Shown piece by piece: positions 33,800 to 44,810 of a stretch of 64,000 bases of DNA. This DNA is from Erinaceus europaeus (Eukaryota; Chordata; Mammalia; Eulipotyphla; Erinaceidae), in NCBI RefSeq assembly GCF_950295315.1, contig NC_080168.1, positions 63,201,838-63,265,837 on the forward strand, given 5' to 3'. The notes under the pieces are model-generated. The model searched no databases. It had not been told where the DNA came from and saw nothing but the letters and a program-made list of their open reading frames with translations. The translations under genes and the position numbers were made by a program. How positions within the stretch are numbered: the first letter of the stretch is position 1; each line of letters begins with the position of its first letter.

Positions 33800-33900
33800 T
33801 TCTTTGAGGGGCCAGGGCACAACTTTGCTCTAGCATGTGTGGTGCCAGGGACCGGGCAGCCCCCGACACATACGCGGTTCTACCACTGAGCCTCCTCCCC
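33800..33900 (-). mobile_element. Short SINE fragment
   Basis: 'TGGTGCCAGGGACCGGGCAG' and 'TTCTACCACTGAGCCTCCTC' look like an antisense tRNA-like head. Confidence 0.4.
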
Positions 33901-34620
33901 GTCTGTGAACATGTTCTTTCTTCCTCAGAGAACATTCTGGGGGCCTCACCCTTCCCACCACACTTGAGAAGAAGCTGCAGCAGGTTGCTGAGGCCTTTGT
34001 ACTCAGCAAGTCAGCCAGAAATAAGCACCAGCCTGGGCCAGAACAGTTGGGAGTGTCCTTCACCTGCTCCGGCCCAGGAATAAATAGCCAGTTCTGAGGC
34101 AGCTCAAGTGACCAGTGGGGAGCCTGCTCCCACAGCACTCAGTCCCCTCGGCCACACGGCCAAGCTGGGTAGGACAGATGCATGGCACAATACACCGGCA
34201 GCTGCCAAACTGTTCTCTCGTTAAGTCCAAATGGCAGTGTTTTCTAGACTTCCAGATGCCTGTCGGAAGGTGGGAGAGAAGGCTGGAAGGACAATGTGCC
34301 TGCTTTCAAGCCAACTCACTGGACTGGCACAATCCTGAAAGAGAGTCTGCCTGGGTCAGAAAGGGGACCACTGGGCCCCATTCCCCTCCCCACCTCTATT
34401 CTATTTCCCTGGAATGTTCCCATTTAGCTCTCATGAAGCAGAAGCTCACAGCTACATAAGAAGGCAGAGCCTGCAGCTGTCTCCCCACCCTAGCTTCACC
34501 TACTCCGGAGTGACTCAGTCCAGCACCCCATTTGTTCTGGGCTGTGGGACCCATGCCATCTCTCCGGCTTGCTTGTTGCCTTCCATGAATCTATTAGACA
34601 GAGCCTGTTAGGAGTGGCCG
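33901..34620. other. Unique sequence, no gene seen
   Basis: No repeat recognised, no coding signal. Confidence 0.45.
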
Positions 34621-34832
34621 TGGGGCCCCAGAAGTGGCTCACTGGGTAAAGCACACACTGTATCACACTCTAGGATCTCACACATGGGAAGGTTCATGAT
34701 GGTGGAGCAGTGCTGTGGTGTCTGTCCTCCTTTTTCTGTCCATCTCTCTCTCTGTTTCTCTCTAAGGTTAAAAGTGCCAGGAATGGTGGACTAGAGCTGA
34801 CAGGAGACTTCAGAAGCAGAAAAAAAAAAACA
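34621..34832 (+). mobile_element. SINE, 'gggagcaccatgg' family
   Basis: GGGGCCCCAGAAGTGGCTCAC head, 'AAAGCACACACTGTATCACA', CT-rich body and an A run end. Confidence 0.72.
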
Positions 34833-34957
34833 GAAACAGGCCCCACAGAACACAGATCCTGAGACTACTCATGTCCACCATACCCCAAGTGTCTATGGGT
34901 GGACAGGGGACCCCTGGAAGTGGTTTGTTTGGCTGTGCGGGGTCAGCTGGGAGGAGG

Positions 34958-35591
34958 TGTTGTAATTTAACTTAAAAGGGGCTTTGGGGAGCTACAACGT
35001 ATAAAAGGATTTACAGTGGGGAGCTGGGAACGGGTTTAAACAATACAAGGTTTATTAGAGCATTACAAAATCATGGGGCATATATTTAGATACACAAAAT
35101 AAGCAGTTATCATCAGGGGTTAAGAGTATGTTAGGTCCATAAAGTCTGAGTATAGTTATCAAAAGTTTAGTCCCATAAGATAAACAATTATCAGCTGAGG
35201 TATAGGTTGCTCATGGCTGTAGAGGGGACTTAAAGAGTTTATCAGCTAGCAAAGTCGAATGTGTTCAGTTCCCAGGAGAAGTAGCCATGGCAGATACCTG
35301 GTGCACCTTCACTGAGATGCTTCTAACCAGGAGAAGCAGCAGCAGCCAAAGAGAGTGGCCTACTCTAAATCTGTGCTTTTATACAATCCCTTGTGTCCCG
35401 GCCTCATTGTCATTCATATGCTAATAGTCCCACACTCCTGTTGGGGTCACAACAAGGGGGCTGCCTGTGGGCAGGGCTCAGCACTCAGAATTAGTGTTCA
35501 GATGTCCTGGTTCTCCAAGTCCTTCCCCATCTTCTGTCCTAGGAACTCTGTAGTACCACTGGAGCCATGCTCTGAGCTTCTCCAGAACACA
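34958..35591 (-). mobile_element. Solo LTR of an endogenous retrovirus (antisense)
   Basis: Read on the minus strand this has the order of an LTR: a U3-like part, a TATAAAAG box (35376-35383), about 320 bases of R, an AATAAA signal (35051-35056), a short U5, and a terminal ...TTACAACA at 34958-34965. No internal viral region or primer-binding site adjoins it. The 5' boundary near 35591 is uncertain and I could not find a matching target duplication. The promoter and poly(A) spacing is the evidence; the family is not identified. Confidence 0.6.
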
Positions 35592-35743
35592 AGCGAGATT
35601 AAGAGGGAAAGGAAGTGTGAAAGGCTCAGTACTTGTCACTGAGCACCTAGCTCAGTGCTGGTCTTCATTATGGAAGCTGGATGCACAGAGAATCAAAACA
35701 CAGGTAGGCAGCATAAGACCCGAGTCTGATCCCCTGTGCTAGA

Positions 35744-35746
<3 letters not shown>

Positions 35747-35794
<48 letters not shown>
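35747..35794. repeat. (TA)n microsatellite
   Basis: Uninterrupted AT/TA run of about 48 bases. Confidence 0.97.
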
Positions 35795-35796
<2 letters not shown>

Positions 35797-35849
35797 TTCT
35801 CTCCCTCCCTCCATCTCTCATAAATAAGTAAATCCTAAAAAAATAAATG

Positions 35850-36055
35850 TACCTGGTTGAGCAAACATGTCACAGTGCTCAAGGACCCAGGTTTAAAGCT
35901 CCAGTCCCCTCCCGCATTAGGGAAGCTTCATGAATGATAAAGCAGTGATGCAGGTGTCTCTCTGTCTCTCTCCCTTTCTGTCTTCCCTCACTTCTCAGTT
36001 TCTGGCTGTCTCTATCCACTAAACAAAGGTAATAGAAAATATAAATAAATAAAGG
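35850..36055 (+). mobile_element. tRNA-derived SINE, A-rich-tail type (5' truncated)
   Basis: ACCTGGTTGAGCAAACATGTC, 'GGACCCAGGTTTAAAGCTCC', CT-rich body and an A/T-rich tail. The head is missing. Confidence 0.85.
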
Positions 36056-36518
36056 AAGCTGTGGGCACAGAGACAGGATTTGGTATCTAGCTGAAGGCCG
36101 GGGTGAGGGAATAGCCAGAGTTGAGCTAACTCCCAGTTTCAGCCAGGGAGTTAGCTACAGGGTGTTGCTGTTGACGAAATTAGAGGATGAAGGAGATAGG
36201 TTCAGAGAAAGAAAAGCTGGAGGTGAGCTTACAAGTATGCAGGAGAAATAGGCCATGAAAACATAGGCAGGCACTAGAGCAGTCCAGCTGGAGAAGGTGT
36301 TGCCAATAGAGGAGTCCCTGGGGAGAGAGTGAAGGCAGGCCCGCTGTGGGAAGGATGGACAGGGAGGGTCTCTTTCAAGATTTGTCATTTGATCTCAGAC
36401 CTCAGGAAGAGAAAGTGCAGCTGGGGCCTGCTCCTAGGAAGATGTGTACCCCCCACTCCACCCCCACCACAGCAAAGCACATACCCTGGGGAAGGAGAAA
36501 GAAGAAGAGATGTAGGAC
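36056..36518. other. Unique sequence, no gene seen
   Basis: No repeat or coding exon recognised. Confidence 0.45.
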
Positions 36519-36773
36519 ATTGGGTAGTAGCGCAGTGGGTTAAGCGCAGGTGGCTCAAAGTGCAAGGACCCATGTAAGGATCCCGGTTTGGGGCCCCGCC
36601 TCCCTACCTGCAGGGGAGTCGCTTCACATGCAGTGAAGCAGGTCTGCAGGTGTCTGTCTTTCTCTCCCTTTCTCTGTCTTCCTTTCCTCTCCATTTCTCT
36701 CTGTCTTATCTAACAACAATAATAACTACAACAATAAAACAATAAGAGCAACAAAAGGGAATAAATAAATATT

Positions 36774-36776
<3 letters not shown>
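36519..36776 (+). mobile_element. tRNA-derived SINE, CAA-rich type without 3' module
   Basis: GGGTAGTAGCGCAGTGGGTTAAG head, then body and AACAACAATAATAACTACAAC tract ending AAAGGGAATAAATAAATA. The hairpin 3' module is absent, so this is the shorter subfamily. Confidence 0.94.

Positions 36777-36826
<50 letters not shown>
36777..36826. repeat. (CA)n at SINE tail
   Basis: A pure CA tract grows directly from the SINE tail. Confidence 0.95.
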
Positions 36827-36829
<3 letters not shown>

Positions 36830-37002
36830 GATGTTGAGGGCCAGGCCACCACCACATGGGGATGAGCAGGTGAGCTGGGCCCATCTCAGAGGGCTTGTGA
36901 CCAGGGGAGGAGCTAGGGGCATTGGCAGTAGTGGTGCCACATGATTTGACCTGTTTCATATTCCCACATGTCACTGTGTTTGCCCCCTCCCCCCATCGAT
37001 CC

Positions 37003-37085
<83 letters not shown>
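37003..37085. repeat. (TC)n followed by (CA)n
   Basis: TC repeats (37003-37046) pass directly into CA repeats (37047-37085). Confidence 0.96.
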
Positions 37086-37087
<2 letters not shown>

Positions 37088-37325
37088 AATCCCATGGGTG
37101 GTTAGGCTAGAAACTGCATTTGGGTCTTAAAAATATCTTTCTTTCTTAGAGTAGAATGTGATTTCAGATTTGTCATTAACTAGACAGATGAGCCTTTTTC
37201 TCAGAAATGCAAGAGGAAGAGCTTGCTGTGTTGGAAAATCAAAACAAGGGCTTCCCTGACACCTCTCATGAGTAGATGAAACATGTGACAGGACAAGGAG
37301 ACATACACATCTGTCTGCCAAAGCT

Positions 37326-37520
37326 GGCTCTCTGTTGAGGACTGGATGATGGCCCATCTGGTGGGGCTCGAGCCTTGCCCTGTGCATAGCCCCGGGACCA
37401 CATGGAAGTGTCACAGTGGCAGAGGAAACTCTGGGTCTGTGGTGTCTCTCTGGCTCTCTCTACCTAGAATAAATAGAATGAAAAAGTTGGTGTGGTAGCA
37501 GTGAGAGTGTGCATGTATAA
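37326..37520 (+). mobile_element. SINE, 'gggagcaccatgg'-like family (diverged)
   Basis: 'GGGGCTCGAGCCTTGCCCTG', 'GGGACCACATGGAAGTGTCA', CTCTCTGG-rich body and AATAAATAGAATG tail. Confidence 0.5.
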
Positions 37521-37647
37521 GGCCCCAGTACTGCAGAAAAAGAGGGGTGGGGGGAGGCTGTCATGACTAGACTGAAGATACAAGAGAGAAGAAAAACCTT
37601 TCTCACCAAGTCACCAAGAGTCCTGTATCCATTTAAGAGAAAGCCTG

Positions 37648-37940
37648 GGGAGTCGGGCGGTAGTGCAGCGGGTTAAGCGCAGGGGGTACAAAGCGCAAGG
37701 ACCAGAGTAAGAATCCTGGTTCGAGCCCCTGGCTCCCCACCTGCAGGGGAGTCGCTTCACAGGCGGTGAAGCAGGTCTGCAGGTGTCTTTCTCTCCCCTT
37801 CTCTGTCTTCCCCTCCTCTCTCCATTTCTCTCTGTCCTATCCAATAACACTAACAACAACAACAATAATAACTACAACAATAAAACAACAAAAGCAACAA
37901 AAGGGAATAAATAAATATTAAAATGTAATTTAAAAAGAGA
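37648..37940 (+). mobile_element. tRNA-derived SINE, CAA-rich type without 3' module
   Basis: GGGGAGTCGGGCGGTAGTGCAG head, GGTTCGAGCCCC box B (perfect), CAA-rich tract and AAAGGGAATAAATAAATATT tail. Little diverged. Confidence 0.96.
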
Positions 37941-37980
37941 GAGAGAAAGCCTGATGTGGTGTAAGAAAGTAAGAACCAGT

Positions 37981-38247
37981 GGGGACCGGGCAGTAGTGCA
38001 CCCAGTTAAGCTCATGTATGAAGCACAAGGATCCTGGAGTCCCTGCTCCCCACCTGCAGGGGGTTGTTTCACAGCAGCAAAGCAAGTCTGCAGATGTCTG
38101 TCTTTCTCTCTCCCTCTCTATCTCCCCTCCTCTCTCAATTTCTGTCTGTCCTATCCAATAAAAAATGAGGGAAATGGCCTCCAGGAGCATTCATAGTGCT
38201 TGCATTGAGCCCCAGTGATAACCCTGGAGGCAAAAGAATAAAAAAAG
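37981..38247 (+). mobile_element. tRNA-derived SINE, CAA-type with 3' module
   Basis: GGGGACCGGGCAGTAGTGCACC head, short body, module from GGCCTCCAGGAGC to CCCTGGAGGC, A-rich tail. AACCAGT lies on both sides as a short flanking repeat. Confidence 0.92.
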
Positions 38248-39928
38248 GAACCAGTAATTTTCAAGTGGCATGGTTCATCTTTGTTTGCATAGAGAACCAG
38301 GACCCTCTGAGACCCAGCCATGAGCCATCCATCTTGCCCTCTTCTTAACCATAGCAGTCCAGAAGCTGGTACCTGGGAGGCCCTCCTAGCACAGCGGCTT
38401 GGACAAGCACATGCTGTGGGTACTGACTTTGTGAAATACCTTCAGACATCCCATTCACATGTGACTTTCTGCCCTTCCTCCTACCCGTTCTCTCCCTCTC
38501 CCCTGTCCTTTTCCCCTTTAGGAAAAATCTGGTACAGCTGGCTTTGAAGATTAACTCTCTGACCGTGTCTAGTATGAGAAAGATTACAGAATTCCCATCA
38601 AAGGATGGAGTGTTAGACTCCTTGTGGTTCGAGGTGTTCTTCCAGACACCAGCAGCCAGTGGTGCTTAGCCACAGAGCTGCGTGTAGTTTAAGCAAATAT
38701 GTGCAGACGTCAATCAAATACCTTTCTCAAAGACGGAGTGTCTGAAGAAAGCTGTGATGGGCCTGAGCAGTGTGGCTGCTGTTGATTAAGTGAAAACTGA
38801 ATTACTCATTGCTACTTTCATTCAGTTCATCACACTGCTCCTCTGCCAAGCTAGAATGATGGACAAAATATCTTCAAAGAATAAAAAGACCAGATATTAA
38901 AGAAGGCAGTAAAGAAAACGTCCATAAAGTAGGAAAGCTAATATAATTAAGTAGAAACTTAAGTCTGGAAAATGTGACTGATTCCAAGATCTCTGAATAA
39001 AATCAATTTAAAATTTTCACTTTTACCTGAGATATTTTCTTAGTGTGAATCGATGTTGGAAGTTGGCTCTGTGATTAAAAATGTAAGAATAAGAAGCACA
39101 AGAAACTGAGCACTGGTCTCCAAATGGTATCCATGTAAAACTCTTTGGCTCTTGTAAATGTTACCCTTTTGGGTCAAAGAAAGACTTTGTGGAAGTGATG
39201 AGATGTGAGTCAGGTGGGTCCAGGTGGGTCCTGTGTGCCATCACTGTCTCCTTGGAGGAGAGACAAGGGGAGGTTAGACACAGAAGAGGAAAGGCCAGAA
39301 GCTAGCATCCCTCACCGTGTATGAGGACCTGGGTTTGAGCCCCCCATGCCACTGGAGGCACCAGGGGAAACTGATATCTCACAGGGAGTGGCAGGTAGTT
39401 TGGAGAGAGCAGCAATGCCTAGAGGCAGCTGTGGAAAATCTGCATTCCCCATCAGAGCAGTCAAGCACAAAGCTGACTTCATGCTTCTGTGTGTGTGACT
39501 TCCCCAAAGGCAGGCAGATTGTAGACTAAGCAGGGAGGTAGCATTGGTTGTCCTCTAAGTCCTGTGTCATTTTTATAAGTCAGATAGTACTTGCATATGG
39601 AAAAAAAATTAAAACCTCCCCTAATGAGTGATACAAAGGGTATAGGCTGAGGTCTTCCTCAGCCCCATGCTTGAGAAGCTGCCACTTTAACCCTGTCTGT
39701 TGTCACTGCTTCTGATGACGCTCACGACCCTGCATAGCACAGTTAGGCCTCTGTAGTCTCATCACCTTCAACAGAAGTGTAATAGATGGCTCATCCTCCG
39801 TGATAAAAGATGCTGTGCTTCCATCCTTTTCAACCTAACTACATGTTAAAACTCACCTGAGAAGCTTTAGAAATACGTCCCTGACTGACCCCCAGCCAGG
39901 AGGTTCTTGCATGGCATCAATACCATCA
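38248..39928. other. Longest repeat-poor stretch, no gene seen
   Basis: About 1.7 kb free of recognised SINEs. No splice-bounded coding frame. Text around 38700-38870 looks like plain unique sequence that could be conserved non-coding DNA. Confidence 0.4.
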
Positions 39929-40062
39929 TTCTTCTTCTTCTTCTTCTTCTTCCTCCTCCTCCTCCTTCTTCCTCCTCCTCCTCCTTCTTCTCCTTCTCCT
40001 TTTTCTTCTCCTTCTTCTTCTTCTCCTTCTCCTCCTTCTTCTTCTTCTTCCTCTTCTTTTAT
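39929..40062. repeat. Polypyrimidine (CTT/CCT)n tract
   Basis: About 135 bases almost entirely of C and T on the plus strand, in CTT, CCT and mixed units. Confidence 0.96.
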
Positions 40063-40446
40063 ATACAGTCCTACAGTTTCTCCCCTTCTTCCTCCCAAGA
40101 TTTGCTTGACACATTTGCCTTTTTTCCCATCATGCTTACAGCCATGTGTCTTGATCAGTATCCATCTCATCCCTGTTTTTAAATATTACGGTCAAAGTTC
40201 TGGCTCTGTTCTATCAGGTTACATAAGTCCTGCTTCTTAAATCTGAATGTGAGCTGATATGTCCAGATTCCTAATGGTAGTAGGTAGAATTCTAAGATGA
40301 CCTCTGAAATGACAGTTCCCTCTCATCTTGAACACTCCCTAAAGAAGCTTATCGTGCCCTCACTTGGGCTACTTGTCAAGTGAGTTTGGTTTTTGCTGTG
40401 TGGACCTGCCTGGACTAACCAGCTGAGGAATTTAAAAGCAAGTGTA

Positions 40447-40740
40447 GGGGGCTGGGCGGCAGAGCAGTGGGTTAAGCGCACATAATGCGAAGCTCAAGGA
40501 CTGGTACAAGGATCTTGGTTCGAGCCCCCATCTCCCCACCTGCAGGAGGGTCACTTCACAAGCAGTGAAGCAGGTCTGCAAGTGTCTGTCTTCTTGTTCC
40601 CCTCCTCTCTCAATTTCTCTCTGTCCTATCCAGCAACAACAACAATGGAATAAAGATGGCCTCCAGGAGCAGTGGGTTTGTGGGGTGCAGGCACCAAGCC
40701 TCAGGGATAACCCTGGAGGCAAACAAACAAACAAACAAAA
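40447..40740 (+). mobile_element. tRNA-derived SINE, CAA-type with 3' module and TSD
   Basis: GGGGGCTGGGCGGCAGAGCAG head, GGTTCGAGCCCC box B, module from GGCCTCCAGGAGCAGTGG to CCCTGGAGGC, (CAAA)n tail. CAAGTGTA flanks at about 40439 and 40742. Confidence 0.95.
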
Positions 40741-40749
40741 ACAAGTGTA

Positions 40750-41435
40750 AACTAGGGAGTTGTTCTGCTTCTGACCTGGATGAAAGAAAAAGTCCTGCTA
40801 TGAGCTGCCTGCAGGGTGAGGCACCAACCCTATAGCTAGAAGGAACTGTAGTTTCTTGCCACTCACAAGCTGGGAAGAAGATCCAAGGCTAAACTAGGTC
40901 AGAGATTGAGCACTTCCTGACTTCAGCCCTGGGAGACTCTGAGCATAGAACCCAGTGGATCTGTGCCAAGACTTCTAACCCCCAAGGCCACAGGATACTA
41001 CATGGCCATAACTGTAAGCCATGGGCTCTGGTCATTCCATTGCAGTAGTGAATGCAGCATGCTAGCCAAGCAGGATGATGACAGCCACTCTCACTGTGGC
41101 CACCTCCCCTGTTTCCTGAATCCTGCTTTCTCTCAACTGTCCATCATCTGTCACCTGTTGGAGATGAATAGCAATTATGTCCTCTGTAAATAGCATCCTC
41201 TGACAGTAGTGGTGTTTTGTTTATGAGAACAGTGTCTATAGCAGCATGGCTGCATTTGAGCCTGGCAAGGTATTTAACATTACAGTCAAATTTGAGGAAG
41301 TCAAGTATTCTCTCTGTAGCTCCATCCCTTCATCTGTGATGATATGATAGAAAACGCAGTGCCTCTTCACAGTGTCATTGTGAGAAAAAAGCCAGCATGT
41401 TAAAGGGCTAAGGAGAGTGATTAGCACCTCCCCCT
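40750..41435. other. Unique sequence, no gene seen
   Basis: No recognised repeat or exon. Confidence 0.45.
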
Positions 41436-41668
41436 TACCACCATTACCACCACCACTGCTGTCATCATGGACCTTATCATCATTACACCACGAGCACCAT
41501 TTTCATCAGCCCTGTCAACATCACCAGCATGACGACATCATCATCTCCATTGCTGTCATCACCACCTGAGTCACCACTGTCACCGACATCATCACCACCA
41601 TCACCATTGGCACCATCAGCATCACCACCACCATCCTTTCCATCACCAGCATTCCACCATTGCCATAA
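41436..41668. repeat. Degenerate (CAT/CAC)n triplet array
   Basis: Imperfect CAT, CAC, CAG and ATC triplets for about 230 bases. It gives long chance open frames on both strands (Asp/Gly-rich on the minus strand) that are repeat artefacts. Confidence 0.9.
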
Positions 41669-41789
41669 CTGCCAGTCAGGAGTAAGTAATTCTAATTCTA
41701 TTTCTATTACTGTTATTATTATGTACATGTCTGACTTAAATAGGTTTATACTAAAGTTGAAAACAAACAGATGGCATTGACATACATAG

Positions 41790-42157
41790 AACTATTTTTT
41801 GAAATTCTTTACTAGTGAATTAATATTGATATACAAAACTGTGTAATAACAGGGGTATAATTCAGCACTGTTCCTACCACCAGTGTTCCCATTCCCTCCA
41901 TTGGAAACTGCAGCAGTTCTAAGGTCACAGATATGGGTTGACTATCATTTACTTTTTTATTGTTTTATTTATTTACTTATTTATAAAATGGAAACACTGA
42001 CACGACCATAGGATAAGAGGAGTATAATTCCCACCACCTCTGTATCCCATCCCCTCCCCTGATAGCTTTTCTATTCTTTTTTTTTTATTCATAAAAAGGA
42101 AACATTGACAAAACCATAGGATAAGAGGGGTACAACTCCACACAATTCCCACCACCA
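41790..42157 (-). mobile_element. L1 3' ends, overlapping antisense copies
   Basis: 'ACTAGTGAATTAATATTGAT' to 41945 and a second 3' end from 41955 ('ACCATAGGATAAGAGGAGTA', 'CCCATCCCCTCCCCTGATAG'). A third starts near 42090 and is interrupted by a SINE at 42158. All are antisense of the block seen at 24452. Confidence 0.82.
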
Positions 42158-42453
42158 GGGAGTTGGGTGGTATATCACAGCAAGTTAAGTGCATGTGGTG
42201 CAAAGCATAAGGACCGGCATAAGGATCCCAGTTCAAGCCCCTGGGTCCCCACCTGTAGGGGAGTCACTTCACAGGCAGTAAAGCAGGTCTGCAGGTATCT
42301 ATCTTTCTCTCCCCATCTCTTTTTTCCCCTCCTCTCTCCATTTCTCTCTGTCCTATCTAACAATGACGGCATCAATAACAACAATAATAATAACTACAAC
42401 AAGGGCAAAAAAAAATTAAATATTTTTTTAAATATTAGAAAAAAAACAAACAA
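42158..42453 (+). mobile_element. tRNA-derived SINE, CAA-type, inserted into L1
   Basis: GGGAGTTGGGTGGTATATCAC head, CAGTTCAAGCCCCTGG box-B region, CAATAACAACAATAATAATAAC tract, A-rich end. ACAATTCCCACCACCA at 42142-42157 and ACAATTTCCACAACCA at 42454-42469 are the target duplication (two mismatches), and both are L1 sequence. Confidence 0.94.
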
Positions 42454-43370
42454 ACAATTTCCACAACCAGAACTCCACATCTCATCCCTCCCCTGATAGC
42501 TTTCCTATTCTTTATCCCTCTGGAAGTATGGACCCAGGGTCTTTATGGTATGCAGAAGGTGGAAGGTCTGGCTTCTGTAACTGCTTCCCCGCTGAACATG
42601 GGCGTTGACAGGTTGATCCATACTCCCAGTCTATCTCTCTCTTTCCTTAGTGGGGCAGGGGTCTGGGGAATTGTGGCTCCAGGACACATTGGTGGGGTTA
42701 TCTGTCCAGGGAAGTCTAGTTGGCATCATGTTAGCATCTGGAACCTGGTGGCTGAAAAGAGAGTTAACATATAAAGCCAAACAAGTTGTTGAATAATCAT
42801 GAACCTAAAGAATAGTGCAGATGAAGAGTTGGGGGGGGGGGTCTCAGTTTTGTAGATAGCTAGCAGGCCTATTTTAGTTCTATTCCAAAGGGCCTGTGAC
42901 TATACTAGTTTTTGTTGTTGTTGTTGATTATTATTTTGGCTTCTGTAACTGCTTCCCCACTGAACATGGGCATTGACAGTTTGATCCATACTCCCAGGCT
43001 GTCTCTTTCTTCCCTGTAACTATCTATATTTACATATATTTGTCATGGTCCTGACTTTTCTTCCTTCCTAAGTCACACCTACACCTATTGCTACTTCCAA
43101 ATATCCTTCCTTTTTTCCTCTTCTCTCTCCAGGTCCTAATGGAATTGGGGTTCAGAGGCCTCTGGTCATCTTCCCCTAACATTTCTTCCCCTCTGGGGAT
43201 ATGGATCAAAATTCGTTTGGGGGATGCAGAAGGTGACAGGTCTGGCTTTTGTAATTGCTCCTCAACTGGACAGGGTGTTGCAGGTAGATCCATATCCTCA
43301 GCCTGTTTATATCTTTGCCTAGTGGGGTAGGGCTCTGGGGAGGTGGGTTTCTGGGACACACTACTGAGAA
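42454..43370 (-). mobile_element. L1 3' region, composite antisense copies
   Basis: The L1 text resumes after the SINE ('CCCTCCCCTGATAGCTTTCC', 'CTTCTGTAACTGCTTCCCCG'). The 'TGTAACTGCTTCCCC..TGAACATGGGC' block recurs at 42575 and 42950 and in diverged form at 43250, so two or three L1 3' regions are stacked in the same orientation. Confidence 0.78.
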
Positions 43371-43762
43371 TAAGACTTTTTTTTCATAGTGGTGCCAAAT
43401 AGTGTGTTACTGTCCGTACTTGAAAATCCAGTGTCATATCTTTTAGGCTTTTTGGCTATTTGGTGGTGAATTCCTAGTGTCTAGTTCAAACATTTATAAC
43501 TTTTCTTTCATGTCATCAATTTCTCACACTTTAGTTTTCTTCATATTGGACAGCAATTGTCATGTATAGGTTTGTTAATATCTCTCCTGATAAAAATTTT
43601 ATTTTATAATACTTCAAAATCTCCCCAGCTCCTTGTAATCTTAAAAACAGCAAGAATCTTTTCCTCTAGTGCTCATGACCAGGCTGAGCTGTGATGTGGA
43701 AGCCAACCTGGGACTTTATGGTAAATACTTGAGCACTTTTCTATCAGTACAAATAAATTAAG

Positions 43763-43804
<42 letters not shown>

Positions 43805-44206
43805 AGGTTAATAATCATGGGTTGGAAAAGGACTAGCTCAGAAATCAGAAGCTTAAATTCTAACCCCCATCCCTTCTTTGTGAGAATTTGAGCAAATGAT
43901 TAGCTTTAAAGGGCCCACTTTCATCACTGGTAGAAAAATAGAAAGAGGACGTGACAGTTGAGAGCATGGCAGATTCAGTGAGACAGGGAGCTAGGAGCTT
44001 GTGCATGATGTTGTTTAATGCAGTAAACTTATTACATGGAAACTATATTCATAGTTCGTCAGGACTGAACTAGTCACCCTCTCAGAACTTGGTCCACCAA
44101 TGCAAAGAAAATGGGGTGATTTTTAACTTTAAAATTCTAGAATGCAAAGCACATCATTAACACTAGGTGAAACAGCTTAGCCAAGAACAGAAACACAAGC
44201 GCTGGG
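43371..44206. other. AT-rich sequence with (TA)n, no gene seen
   Basis: A (TA)n tract lies at 43766-43801. The rest is unique AT-rich sequence, possibly decayed L1. Confidence 0.45.
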
Positions 44207-44672
44207 GGCCAGTCAGTGGCACACCTGATTAAATGCACATAGTACTAAGCACAAGGATCCACTCAAGGACTGGGCTTCAATCCCCCAGCTCCCCACCTAC
44301 AGGGGGGACGCTTCACAAGCAGGTCTGCAAGTATCTCTCTTTTTTTTCTCCAATTTTTAAAAATTATATTTATTTAGTGGATAGAGACAGCCAGAAATTG
44401 AGAGGGAAGTGGGGGAGAGAGAGAAAGAGAGACCTATAACTCTGCTTCACCACTCGTGAAGCTTTCCCCCTGCAGGTGGGGACTGGAAGCTTAAACCTGG
44501 GTCCTTGCACACTGTAATATGTGCACTACCACCTGAACCTAGGTGTCTCTCTCCCTATGTTTCCCTCCTCTCTCAATTTATCTCTGTCCTATCCAATAAA
44601 ATGGGAAAAAATGGCCTCTAGGAGCAATGGATTCATAGTGCCAGTAGCCAGCCCCAGTGATAAACCTGGAGG
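44207..44672 (+). mobile_element. SINE (CAA/module type) split by another SINE
   Basis: The head and CCCCACCTACAG part run to about 44346. The body resumes at about 44544 (GGTGTCTCTCTCCC) and ends with the module 'ATGGCCTCTAGGAGCAATGG' to 'GATAAACCTGGAGGG'. Confidence 0.87.
44347..44543 (-). mobile_element. tRNA-derived SINE, A-rich-tail type, nested
   Basis: ATATTTATTTAGTGGATAGAG, GA-rich body, CCCCCTGCAGGTGGGGACTGG, head complement ending CACTACCACCTGAAC. It lies inside the SINE at 44207-44672. Confidence 0.88.
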
Positions 44673-44754
44673 GAAAAAGGAAGGAAGGAAGGAAGGAAGG
44701 AAGGAAGGAAGGAAGGAAGGGAGGAAGGAAGGAAGGAAGAGAGAGAGAGAAAGT

Positions 44755-44802
<48 letters not shown>

Positions 44803-44810
44803 GAGAAAAA
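44673..44810. repeat. (GGAA)n then (GAAA)n tract
   Basis: Tetranucleotide arrays extend the SINE tail: GGAA to about 44739, GA-rich, then GAAA to about 44808. Confidence 0.96.

Noticed and set aside
39853..40240. Open frames rich in Glu/Arg/Lys or Phe/Leu/Ser/Pro
   Set aside because: They are translations of the CTT/CCT microsatellite.
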